DNA of 64,000 nucleotides from CAVSCR01 sp963726575 (lineage in GTDB: Bacteria > Actinomycetota > Actinomycetes > JAHEKZ01). The position numbers and the translations under genes were made by a program. The notes under the pieces were generated by a model. That model ran no database searches, was not told the origin of the DNA, and saw only the letters and a list, made by a program, of their open reading frames with translations. This document shows positions 43,983-52,500 of the stretch, piece after piece (the stretch's first letter is position 1; each line of letters starts with the position of its first letter). The stretch covers positions 694,805-758,804 of the forward strand of contig CAVSCR010000007.1 of NCBI GenBank assembly GCA_963726575.1, read 5' to 3'.

Positions 43983-44770
43983 CCTCAGACCACGAATACC
44001 TCTTTGCCAACCGACAACCGGGCGCCAGCAGCCGGCTCAACGCGCTCGCCCAGGTCTTCGACCCCGTCACCTTCGCCCACCTTGACGCGATCGGCGTGAC
44101 ATCTGGGTGGAAGTGTTGGGAGGTCGGCGCCGGCTCGCAGAGCGTTCCTGCCTGGCTCGAGTCCAGGGTTGGACCTACCGGTCGCGTCCTCGCCACCGAC
44201 CTCGACCCTTCACTCATCCGCCCAACGAATGTGATCGACGTTCGCCGTCACGACGTGGGCTCGGAAACTGCTCCGGAGGCCGGTCTCGACCTCGTGCACG
44301 CACGCCTCGTCCTGGTGCACATCGCGAATCGGACTGCGGCGCTCGCCACCATGGTCGACGCTCTACATCCCGGTGGTTGGCTGCTCGTGGAGGACGCCGA
44401 CCCGCAACTCCAACCGCTTGCCTGCCTCGAGGAGAACACCGATCCGCAACGCCTGGCGACTCGGATCCGCATCGGGTTCCGGTTGCTCATGGCCGAACTC
44501 GGTGTCGACCTGGCGTTCGGGCGCACGCTGCCGCGTTTGCTTCGCGAGTCAGGACTGACGGACGTGCACGCCGACGGCTACTTTCCGGTGACCTCGCCGG
44601 CAAGCCGCGACCTGGAGACCGCAACGGTCGTCCAGCTTCGTGATCGGCTCGAGTCCTCTGGGGCCGCCACTGGTGACGAACTCGACCGGCATCTCACCAA
44701 CCTGCGCGAAGGGCTGGTCGACGTGACAACCGCGCCGCTCATCTCGGCGTGGGCTCGCAAGCCCAGATAA
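43979..44770 (+). CDS. Class I SAM-dependent methyltransferase
   Basis: A 263-residue methyltransferase from ATG 43979, whose start overlaps the kinase stop by 3 nt. Motif I reads CWEVGAGSQSVPAWL with VLATDLDPSL after it, and LVLVHIANRTAAL is the post-motif. Related to ubiquinone/menaquinone-type or toxin-resistance methyltransferases; the substrate is unknown. It is the last gene before tRNA-Lys and the accessory segment. Confidence 0.84.
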   Translation: MTSDHEYLFANRQPGASSRLNALAQVFDPVTFAHLDAIGVTSGWKCWEVGAGSQSVPAWLESRVGPTGRVLATDLDPSLIRPTNVIDVRRHDVGSETAPEAGLDLVHARLVLVHIANRTAALATMVDALHPGGWLLVEDADPQLQPLACLEENTDPQRLATRIRIGFRLLMAELGVDLAFGRTLPRLLRESGLTDVHADGYFPVTSPASRDLETATVVQLRDRLESSGAATGDELDRHLTNLREGLVDVTTAPLISAWARKPR

Positions 44771-44845
44771 GCGGTCGGCAAGCGGCGTCGAGGATTCCCT
44801 AGACTCACCTCGACTGTGAACCTGGCGTGATGGGTGCGCAGTGAC

Positions 44846-44921
44846 GGGTCGCTAGCTCAATTGGCAGAGCTGCGGACTTTTAATCCGTAGGTTCCGGGTT
44901 CGAGCCCCGGGCGACCCACCA
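44846..44921 (+). tRNA. tRNA-Lys(TTT) with encoded CCA
   Basis: Acceptor GGGTCGC/GCGACCC, discriminator A and anticodon arm CGGACTTTTAATCCG presenting TTT. The CCA end is encoded (44919-44921). The 3' seven bases plus ten of flank are repeated exactly at 54599-54615, the pattern left by site-specific integration at a tRNA 3' end. Confidence 0.96.
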
Positions 44922-44942
44922 AGCCTTTGGGGGAAGGAAGGA
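44915..44942 (+). other. Candidate island attachment site (left), at the tRNA-Lys 3' end
   Basis: CCCACCAAGCCTTTGGG is exact at 44915-44931 and 54599-54615, followed in both by GAAGGAAGG (with one extra G here). The repeat includes the tRNA 3' end, as expected of attL/attR. The interval is 9.7 kb. Confidence 0.6.
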
Positions 44943-45042
44943 TGGGAGCACCCCCAGGCAGTCAGAAGCCGGACAATGCCAATTGATTCGCGTTGACTGG
45001 GAATCCGAGTTCGCAGCGCATATCGGCACGTCTGTTCGGGTT
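44926..45042 (+). repeat. Island-border repeat, copy 1
   Basis: About 117 bp, ~85% identical to the reverse complement of 48966-49078 and about 65-70% like 54605-54723. Shared blocks include GGAAGGAAGGATGGGAGCAC, AGGCAGTCAGAA and CAGCGCATATCGGCAC. It starts within the candidate att site and continues inward. Confidence 0.75.
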
Positions 45043-45650
45043 CACCCGGGCGAAGGAAGGACCCAGGTGGTTAGGTCTTCTTCCAGATACCAGCTAAATT
45101 CGTCCCCATAACACTGATTGCTGGAGTGACTCGTCACCCTGCGCGAGTAACCCGGCACCGCATCCAAGTAGCGGCTCCCGTAGCCACCTGGATACGAGAC
45201 GAAGTCGCCGGTGCGTGCCACCACGTCGCCACCCGGGAGCCAGCAGTCTGCGCACCGCGCCGTCGCTGGTGCGGCGACCCTGGTAGCCCGCAGGCCAAAC
45301 GACAGTCCCGGACGGAACCGATCACCAGCGCAGACCAGGACTCGGGACCGATTCTTCTCCAGACTGCGGCCCTGGATGGTAGCCGGCTCGGCGTGAATCT
45401 CCCGGTTGCCACGTCGAGCTGGCCGAGATCTTGTGGCAGACCGACGTGCGGCGGCTACCGGGACCCGAATCCGCGTCGTGCTCACGAGGGAGGTCGACGT
45501 GTCAGCCGGGCTGGTCGTCGTTGTTGTGCCCGGCGTAGAGGTCGGGGTACTGAATGGACTTGTCGCGAGCCGAGGACGCGGGCGACACGGCCGGCGGCGC
45601 CCGTGCCGGACGGCGCATGCCAGCAACCGCCGCGGTGAGCAGGACCGTCC
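45043..45650. other. Degenerate stretch without a convincing gene
   Basis: About 600 bp after the border repeat. Only long frames with biased composition and no recognised family are open on either strand. A minus-strand tail ending at 45042 (containing SHSSNQCYGDEFSWYLEED) reads like genuine protein, and another minus frame ends KSIQYPDLYAGHNNDQ near 45507. Both may be gene remnants; I could not identify them. Confidence 0.4.
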
Positions 45651-45935
45651 ACCGTGCTCTTCACCGACATTGTGGAATCGACAGCCCAGTGAGTCTCGGA
45701 ACCAGCGGGGATGATCGGGATCTACGTCATCACGCAACCGTGCGTGCGCGCTCGCTCGCTTGGCATGCAACATGGAGACAGCGAAGGACGCACGTCGCGG
45801 AGCCGCGGCCGCAACTGCTTGGCGCGTCCAATGGGACCGGCTCACATACCTTCACTCGTACACCGGTGAATGCGCTGATCGACGGCAAGTGCGGCGGAAT
45901 CGCCGTGACGACCGGAGCGCGCATCAGGACTGACA
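45651..45935 (+). pseudogene. Class III nucleotide cyclase remnant
   Basis: Fragments of the cyclase-homology domain appear in different frames: STVLFTDIVESTAQ then a stop at 45690, a fragment with LHSYTGECADR near 45850 (compare the usual RAGLHTGE), and GGIAVTTGARI near 45895 (compare GGIAVHIGARV). Order and spacing are roughly as in a real domain but the middle is lost or unreadable. A decayed gene. Confidence 0.65.
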
Positions 45936-46056
45936 AGAACTCGCATCTCGACCAAATACGTCGAGACCCCGCCGAGCCACCCGAGCCCGACACCCAAACA
46001 CCGGTCCCGACTCGGTCGCGGGAAGCCGCCGTCCCCTGAAGGCCCGCGCACAGAAT

Positions 46057-47086
46057 GCCGGTTCTTGCTCGGGTTGATCTACCTGACCAACGGGTTGGCG
46101 TGGCTGACTCGGGGCCTCTCGTCGTCTTCTTGGAGGTCCCGATGTCTGAATCTGGTGTGGTGGTCACTCCTGAGCCGTTGCCGTTCATGGACAAGGCCCA
46201 CTTGGCTGCGGCGGGGTTCCTGGCCCGGTATTCGGGCCGGACCCGTGACGCCTACGCACTGGACGTGCGCACCTTCTTCGGCTGGTGCGCCAGCAGGGGT
46301 ATGGACGTGTTCGCGATGACCCGCCCGCACGTCGAGCTCTATGTGCGGTGGATGGAAGAGGGGCACGGGTACGCCCCAGCCACCACGGCCAGGCGGCTGT
46401 CCACGGTGATCGGGTTCTACCGGTTCGCCGCGATCGACGGCTACCTGGACCGGTCCCCGGCCGAGTACGTGCGCCGCCCCATGTCCCGCAGGAGTCCCAA
46501 GCCCTCGGGCTGGACCGGATGCAGCTTGGGGCGCTGGTCGCCACCGCGCGCGCCTCCAGCCCCGACGACGCCGCCTTGATCACCCTGCTCGGACTGCTCG
46601 GACTACGGGTATCGGAGGCGTGCGCGGTCAACATCGAAGACCTCGGCACCGAACGCGGGCACCGCACCCTGCACGTGATCGGCAAAGGCAACAAACCGGC
46701 CCTGATCCCGCTGCCGGTCCCGGTCGCCCGCACCCTGGACCAGGCTGCTGGTGAGCGCCCGTTCGGGCCGCTGATCCGCACCCGCGCCGGTGCCCGGATG
46801 GACCGCAACGCGGCCAGCCGCATCGTGCACCGCCTGGCCAAACGAGCCGGCATCGAACACCGGGCCGGCTGCCACGCGCTCCGGCACGCCTACATCACCG
46901 CCGCCCTCGACGCTGGGGTCCCGCTGCGGGACGTTCAGATTGCGGCCCGCCACGCCGACCCTCGAACGACCACCCGCTACGACCGCGCCAGAGGCAACCT
47001 CGACCGTCACGCCAACTACATCGTCGCCGCCTTCATCGCCGGTGCCGCCTAGCCCAATCGCAGCCCCGACCCGAGCAAGAACCGGC
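46057..47086 (+). mobile_element. Compact tyrosine-recombinase element with 18-bp terminal inverted repeats
   Basis: The sequence GCCGGTTCTTGCTCGGGT at 46057-46074 occurs as its exact reverse complement at 47069-47086. The 1030-bp interval contains only one gene, a tyrosine recombinase (46142-47052). No target duplication is evident. Such a one-gene unit resembles an insertion-sequence-like tyrosine-recombinase element; alternatively, the repeats are the enzyme's own binding sites. Confidence 0.6.
46142..47052 (+). CDS. Tyrosine recombinase/integrase, frameshifted as read
   Basis: ATG 46142 follows GGAGG. The N-terminal core-binding domain (FLARYSGRTRDAYALDVRTFFGW) runs in one frame to VRRP; the catalytic domain continues in another from PQESQALGLDRM. 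It retains LLGLRVSEAC (Arg), HALRHAYIT (His-x-x-Arg) and HADPRTTTRYDRAR (His and Tyr nucleophile). Adding one C to the CCCC at 46477-46480 joins the halves into ~303 residues. It catalyses DNA strand exchange via a 3'-phosphotyrosine. It lies inside 18-bp inverted repeats and within the tRNA-Lys island, so it could drive either. Frame error in the read or recent inactivation are both possible. Confidence 0.85.
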
Positions 47087-47194
47087 AATCTGCTCGGTTC
47101 CCGTAGAGCCTCAGGCTGGCTTGGCCGCCAGCCGATTAGGTACGAGAACAGTGTGGCTACGGCTCTGTTCCACGTCGCGGACACGGGGGTGGGC

Positions 47195-47598
47195 ATGAGC
47201 ACAGGACAGGAGCAATCCTGCTTCTTGTTGGCTGCCTGTGGCTGGTCACGGATTTCGTTCGGACTGGCAGTGTTTCCTCGTCTTTCCTGATCGGGCTCGT
47301 TATTGGTGCGGTCTGCCTGATCTTCTATCGGCGTGGCGGTGGGGCCCTGGTCGGTGCCTGGCTCCTCGTTGCAGCCGGAGTCGCGTTTGCCGTTCTGGGT
47401 GTCTACGACGCGTGGCTTCAGCTGAGCGATCCCGACGGCTCGCTTCCGCTGGCCCTGTCCGCGGTGCTTGCGGCGGTGGCCATGGCTGGCTTCGCCTTCG
47501 TCGGCGCGGCTGTCATCCGCCGGATCAGTGGGGTCAGCGGCGTCGCAGGAGTTCAGCAAGATGAAGGACCGAGCCGTGAGCGTTCGAGCGATCGTTAA
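47195..47598 (+). pseudogene. Small four-helix membrane protein ORF with broken start
   Basis: From 47212 to the TAA at 47596 a frame reads ILLLVGCLWLVTDFV, then FLIGLVIGAVCLIFY, GALVGAWLLVAAGVAFAVLG and AVAMAGFAFVGAAVI: four hydrophobic segments followed by a hydrophilic tail. No ATG/GTG/TTG is available in this frame after the preceding stop. ATG 47195 is just upstream in another frame, so a one-base error near 47200-47212 would create a ~130-residue membrane protein. No family recognised. Confidence 0.5.
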
Positions 47599-47735
47599 GT
47601 GCCGATCCAGTGCGCCCAGAGAGTCACAATGAGCGCGTGCAGAGTTCGACGGACCGAGGCAACCTGGGTCCGCGCAATCTCGGGCAAAGGGAACTGACGA
47701 GGTTCGAGACACCCTCATAGACGGGAGTGGGAGCC

Positions 47736-48713
47736 ATGCGCGCGGTGATCCATACGAGGTACGGCAGCCCCGACGTCCTGGAGCTCTCGGACGTCGCCAA
47801 GCCGGTCGCTGCCGACGACGAGGTCCTCGTCAAGGTTCACGCCACCACCGTGAATCGGACCGACTGCGGGTTCCGCGCCGGTAAGCCGTATGTCGTCCGA
47901 GCCTTCAGCGGTCTGCGTCGCCCGAAGCAGCCGATCCTCGGCACCGAGCTGGCCGGAGAGGTCGAGGCGGTCGGATCGGCGGTGACCGAGTTCTCGGCAG
48001 GGGATCCGGTGTTCGGTGTCCACGCCGACCGCTTCGGGGCGCATGCCGAGTACGTCTGTGTCAAGCAGGACGCCCCACTGGCCCTCAAGCCGGCCGGCAT
48101 GTCCTACGCGGAGGCTGCCGCCGTCTGCGACGGGGTGATCCTGGCCCTGACCTGCCTCAGGCGTGGAGGCGTGCACAAGGGACGACGGATCCTCATCTAC
48201 GGAGCCTCGGGGTCGATCGGCACCGCGGCGGTTCAGCTCGCCCGATATTTCGAGGCGCACGTGACGGCTGTGTGCACCACGAAGAACGTCGACCTCGTGC
48301 GGTCGCTCGGCGCCGACGTGGTCGTCGACTACACCCGCGAGGACTACACCACGAACGGTGAGGCCTACGACGTTCTCTTCGACGCCGTCGGCAAGAGCGA
48401 CTATGAGGCGTGCAAGGGATCCATTGCACCCGGCGGGCTCTTCATCACGACGGACCTCGGGGCCAGATGGAAGAACCCGCGCCTGGTGATATGGACCGCG
48501 GTGTTCGGGAGTCACCGGGTGCTGATCCCGATCCCCAAGTACACGAAGAAGGACGTGCTCTTCCTCAGGGAGCTCATCGAGGCCGGGCACTACCGGGCGG
48601 TCATCGACCGCACGTACCCGCTCGAGCAGGTCGTCGCGGCCACGACGTACGTCGAGTCGGAGCAGAAGACCGGCAACGTCGTCCTCACCGTCATCCCTGA
48701 CCCGGCCACCTGA
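47736..48713 (+). CDS. NAD(P)-dependent zinc-less MDR oxidoreductase (quinone reductase-like)
   Basis: A 325-residue medium-chain dehydrogenase/reductase. The N-terminal MRAVIHTRYGSPDVLEL and PILGTELAGEVEAVGS belong to the catalytic domain; the nucleotide fold is RILIYGASGSIGTAAVQLARYF, followed by DVLFDAVG. Catalytic and structural zinc cysteines are absent, as in QOR-type reductases. ATG 47736 is preferred over GTG 47727 because of the GGGAG spacing. It would reduce quinones or enones. It lies alone in the island. Confidence 0.88.
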   Translation: MRAVIHTRYGSPDVLELSDVAKPVAADDEVLVKVHATTVNRTDCGFRAGKPYVVRAFSGLRRPKQPILGTELAGEVEAVGSAVTEFSAGDPVFGVHADRFGAHAEYVCVKQDAPLALKPAGMSYAEAAAVCDGVILALTCLRRGGVHKGRRILIYGASGSIGTAAVQLARYFEAHVTAVCTTKNVDLVRSLGADVVVDYTREDYTTNGEAYDVLFDAVGKSDYEACKGSIAPGGLFITTDLGARWKNPRLVIWTAVFGSHRVLIPIPKYTKKDVLFLRELIEAGHYRAVIDRTYPLEQVVAATTYVESEQKTGNVVLTVIPDPAT

Positions 48714-48900
48714 CGGCCCCCGATCGAGGGTGCAAGTGATCGTCACCAACGCTATTCGTGGTCACCGGGCGTCGCCGAGACTGCACGGGGCGTCGTGCGG
48801 CCGCGTTGCCGCGTCGGTCGGCTGCCTCGTCGGGGTCCAGAGCTGATCAAGACGCAAGGGGACTTTGTGTCGGGTGGACATGTCAGACCCACACCAGCCC

Positions 48901-48925
48901 GCCCGCACCTCCGTGAAGTGCGGGC
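48901..48925. terminator. Hairpin downstream of the MDR gene
   Basis: Arms GCCCGCAC and GTGCGGGC with a 9-nt loop, located 187 bp after the MDR stop. A possible terminator, although distant. The GCACCTCCGTG part resembles the short palindromic motif seen at 59172. Confidence 0.4.
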
Positions 48926-48965
48926 CTCCGACGGCAGCTCCTGGATCGTTCGGTCACCCGTACCG

Positions 48966-49078
48966 CATCCGGCCGAAGTGCCGATATGCGCTGCATTCGG
49001 ATTCTCAATCAACGTGAATCAATTCGAATGTCCGGGTTCTGACTGCCTTGGGGTGCTCCCATCCTTCCTTCCCCCACA
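48966..49078 (-). repeat. Island-border repeat, copy 2 (inverted)
   Basis: Reverse complement of copy 1 (44926-45042), with about 85% identity over ~115 bp. It lacks the tRNA-derived CCCACCAAG part. Together with copy 1 it encloses 4.1 kb with the cyclase remnant, the recombinase element and the MDR gene. Confidence 0.75.
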
Positions 49079-49186
49079 CGTGCCGTGACACTGTTTCGGC
49101 TGATCGTTGACACCGTCTCGGTCGATGTTTGACACCTCGCCGCGCTCGCTCTCGGCTCGACCTGTCGAGCCGAGAGGGGTGGGCTG

Positions 49187-49520
49187 GTGTTACGGGAGCT
49201 CAGCGTGGCTGAACAGTGGTATCAGGCGGTGTTAGCGGTGATTGAGGATGGTCTGTCGATCACCGAGGTCGCGGCGAAGGTCGGGGTGCCTCGATACACT
49301 TGCATGGTTGGTTGTCGCGGTATGCCGTGGATGGTCTGGACGTTTGTCCGATCGGTCGCATCGGCCGCGGTCGTGTCCACATCAGATGGATCCGGCCGTG
49401 GAGGTGCGGATCGTGGAGTTGCGGGGACTGCATCCGGGGTGGGGAGCGGACCGGTTGGCGTATCGGTTGGGCCGTGAAGGGGGTCGATCCGGTGCCGGGC
49501 CGGGCGGGCAAGCGGGCAAC
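49187..49520 (+). pseudogene. IS481-type transposase, N-terminal remnant
   Basis: The start ELSVAEQWYQAVLAVIEDGLS then ITEVAAKVGVPR is the helix-turn-helix N-terminus of IS481-family transposases. Continuation is found piecemeal in other frames: LHGWLSRYAVDGLD, then SHRPRSCPHQMDPAVEVRIVE and LHPGWGADRLAYRLGREG. At least two frame changes, and no DDE catalytic domain follows. An inactive, truncated insertion sequence next to the start of the giant NTPase gene. Confidence 0.75.
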
Positions 49521-49592
49521 CGGCGCTGGCAGCGGGGCCACTCGTCTACGTCATGATGCCGCCACAGCTGCTATGGGTGGAAGATTCGGGTC

Positions 49593-52500
49593 ATGACTGA
49601 AGGCGTGCCGCCCGAGGGGAACCTGCGGACGTTCCTGATCGGGGACGTGCGTGGCTACACCAGGTTCACCGCCGAGCATGGGGACGCGGCGGCCGCTGCG
49701 CTGGCTACGACGTTCGCGGCGCTGGCGCGTGACGCCACCGAGGCCCGTTCGGGGCGGGTGATCGAGCTTCGCGGCGATGAGGTGCTGGCGGTGTTCGCTT
49801 CAACCGCCCAGGCGGTGCGTGCCGCCCTCGAGCTCCAGACGACGTGCGCCGAGGAGACGGCGATCGACCCGTCGCTCCCGCTGCTGGTGGGGATCGGGAT
49901 CGCCGCGGGCGAGCCCGTCCCGGTGGAAGACGGATACCGGGGCGTCGCGCTGAACCTGGCGGCGCGGCTGTGCTCGACGGCGGCCGCCGGCGAGGTGAAC
50001 GTGAGTGCCTGGGTCGCCGACCTCGCGGGGCTCGATCACGAGGTCAGGTTCTTGGACCGCGGTACCGTCGAGCTCAAGGGCTTCCCCGAGCCCGTCGCCT
50101 ACCTGTCGGCGACCAAGCCTGATGGCCGTGCGCCGTTCATCCAGATCGGATCCCCACCCCCGGGAGGGCTGCCCGTCCAGCTCGACACCTCCCTGCCGAT
50201 GGTCGGACGCGAGCACGAGATGCGGTGGGCGAGGGGAACGTTGCGGCAGGCGCGCCGGGGGGCAGGGCGCGTCGTGTTCGTATCCGGGCAAAGCGGTATC
50301 GGGAAGACCAGGCTCGCTGCGCAACTGGCGCTGGAAGCCGAATCGATGGGGGCCGTGGTCCGCTACGCGGGAGCGGGCGGCACGGCGGTGGCGGACATGC
50401 TGGGGGCGATCGGGTCGGCGCGCACGGCGGCCGAGCCGACCCTCGTCGTGCTCGACGATCTCGATGCCGCGGGCGATCAGACGGCGGTGGCGCTCGCCCA
50501 CGCCGTGACATCCATCCAGACGCGGCCCGTGATGGTGATGGCCCTGGTGCAAGACCCCGGCGCCACGGCCGCCCTCGCCTCAGTGGTGGAGCGCGTGGAT
50601 GAGCGCGGGGACGGCCACAGGCCGTTGGGCGTCTTGGATCCCGACGACGTCAGGGAGGTGTGCCGGACCTACGCCGGAGACGATCTCTCCGAGGCTCCCC
50701 TGGAGTCGATCGCTCGCTCCTCGGGCGGCGTGCCGGGACGGATCCACGAGCTCGCCAGCGAGTGGGCGCACGACGAGGCATCGCGTCGGCTGACGGCGGC
50801 GGCCGAATGGTTCGCGGCCGGCCGGGAGCGCCGGACGGCCGGCCTCGGCTTCGCCAACAACGTGATCGGCCTCAAGTTGGACCGGCTTTATCGCGTCCCT
50901 GACAGTGAGGACGACCAGACCTCCTGTCCCTATATGGGGCTCGCCTCGTTCCGGGCCGAGGACGCAGGCTCCTTCTTCGGCCGGGAGGCCCTCGTCGGGG
51001 AGCTCGCGGCCCGCATCGTCGGCGTCGGCCTGCTCGGCGTGATCGGCGCGTCGGGCTCGGGCAAGACGTCCCTGCTGGCGGCCGGGCTCCGATCCTCCCT
51101 TGCGGCCGGCCTCCTGCCCGGGAGCGCATCGTGGCGACAGGTGGCGATGCGCCCGGGCGAACACCCCATGGCGGAGCTGCGCCGCGCGCTCGATGGGCCG
51201 GCGTCCGGTGAAGCCGATCCGATCGGCTGGGCGGCAGACTCGCTGCAGGCGGGAGAACGGCTGGTCCTGATCGTCGACCAGTTCGAGGAGATCTTCACGA
51301 CCTGTTCGGATCCGGCCGAGGCCGACGCGTTCGTGGACGCGCTGGTGATGGCCGGTGGGGATCCTGACCGTGCCGTCGTGGTGTTGGCCCTTCGGGGCGA
51401 CTTCTACGGACGAACGGCCGAGTGGCCGGCCCTCGCGGAGGCCCTCTCCGCGAATCACGTCCTGGTGGGCCCGATGTCGGACCAGGAACTGCGCCGGGCG
51501 ATCGAGTTGCCCGCACGCCGTGGCGGTCTCCGCGTGGAGTCCGCCCTCCTCGACCGCCTGGTGAGCGAGGTGGCTGATGCGCCCGGAGGCTTGCCGCTGC
51601 TCTCGACAACGCTGGTGGAGCTCTGGGGGGAGCGGGCCGGCGGGTGGCTGCGGCTGGATACGTACGAGCGCACGGGCGGCATCAAGGGTGCCGTCGCCAG
51701 GCTCGCGGAGCAGACCTTCGACGCGTTGTCCCCTGCGGAGGGGGACGTGGCGCGCGCGATGTTCCTGCGCCTGGTGGGTCCGGGGGAGGGGGACGCCATC
51801 ACGCGCCGACGGGTGCCGCTCGCGGAGTTCGATCTGGACGCCGACCAACAGACCGCGGACGTGATGGCGCGATTTCTACGAGACCGCCTCCTGACCGCGG
51901 ACGACCGATCGGTCGAGGTGGCCCACGAGGCGCTGCTGCGAGAGTGGCCGCGGCTACGGTCGTGGCTCGCCGAGGACGCGCAGGGACGCGAGCTCCGGGC
52001 GCATCTCACGACGGCCGCCACGACGTGGCACGAAGCCGGAGAGGAGGACTCCGAGCTCTACCGAGGCGCACGGTTGTCGACGACGCTCGACTGGGCGGGG
52101 ACCCACGACGCCGAGCTGAACGAGCAGGAGCGGCGGTTCCTCACCGAGAGCCGCCGCGCGTCCGAGCGGGAGGGTGATCGTCAGCGGCGGGCGAACCGAC
52201 GCCTTCGGGGGCTGCTCGCTGGAGTGGCGATGTTCCTCGTCCTGTCGCTCGTGGGAGGCTCGATCGCGCTGATCCAGCGGGGCAAGGCGCAGCACGCCGC
52301 GACGGTCGCGTTGTCCCAGAGCCTGGGCGCCAGGGCCATCGTGGAGCCTCGCCTGGACACCGCGATGCTGCTGGGGGCGGAGGCGGCAAACCTCGATCCC
52401 TCCACCACCGCGCAGAGCGACCTGCTCACCACGTTGCTCCGCGTGCCCACGGTCGTGCGGACATTCCGCGACACGGCCAACCGGCTGAACGGGATGGCGC

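Noticed and set aside
45042..45845. Hypothetical 267-residue protein on the minus strand
   Set aside because: First two-thirds are Arg/Thr/Ser-rich shadow sequence over the cyclase remnant; only the last ~50 residues look protein-like, so it is recorded as a degenerate stretch.
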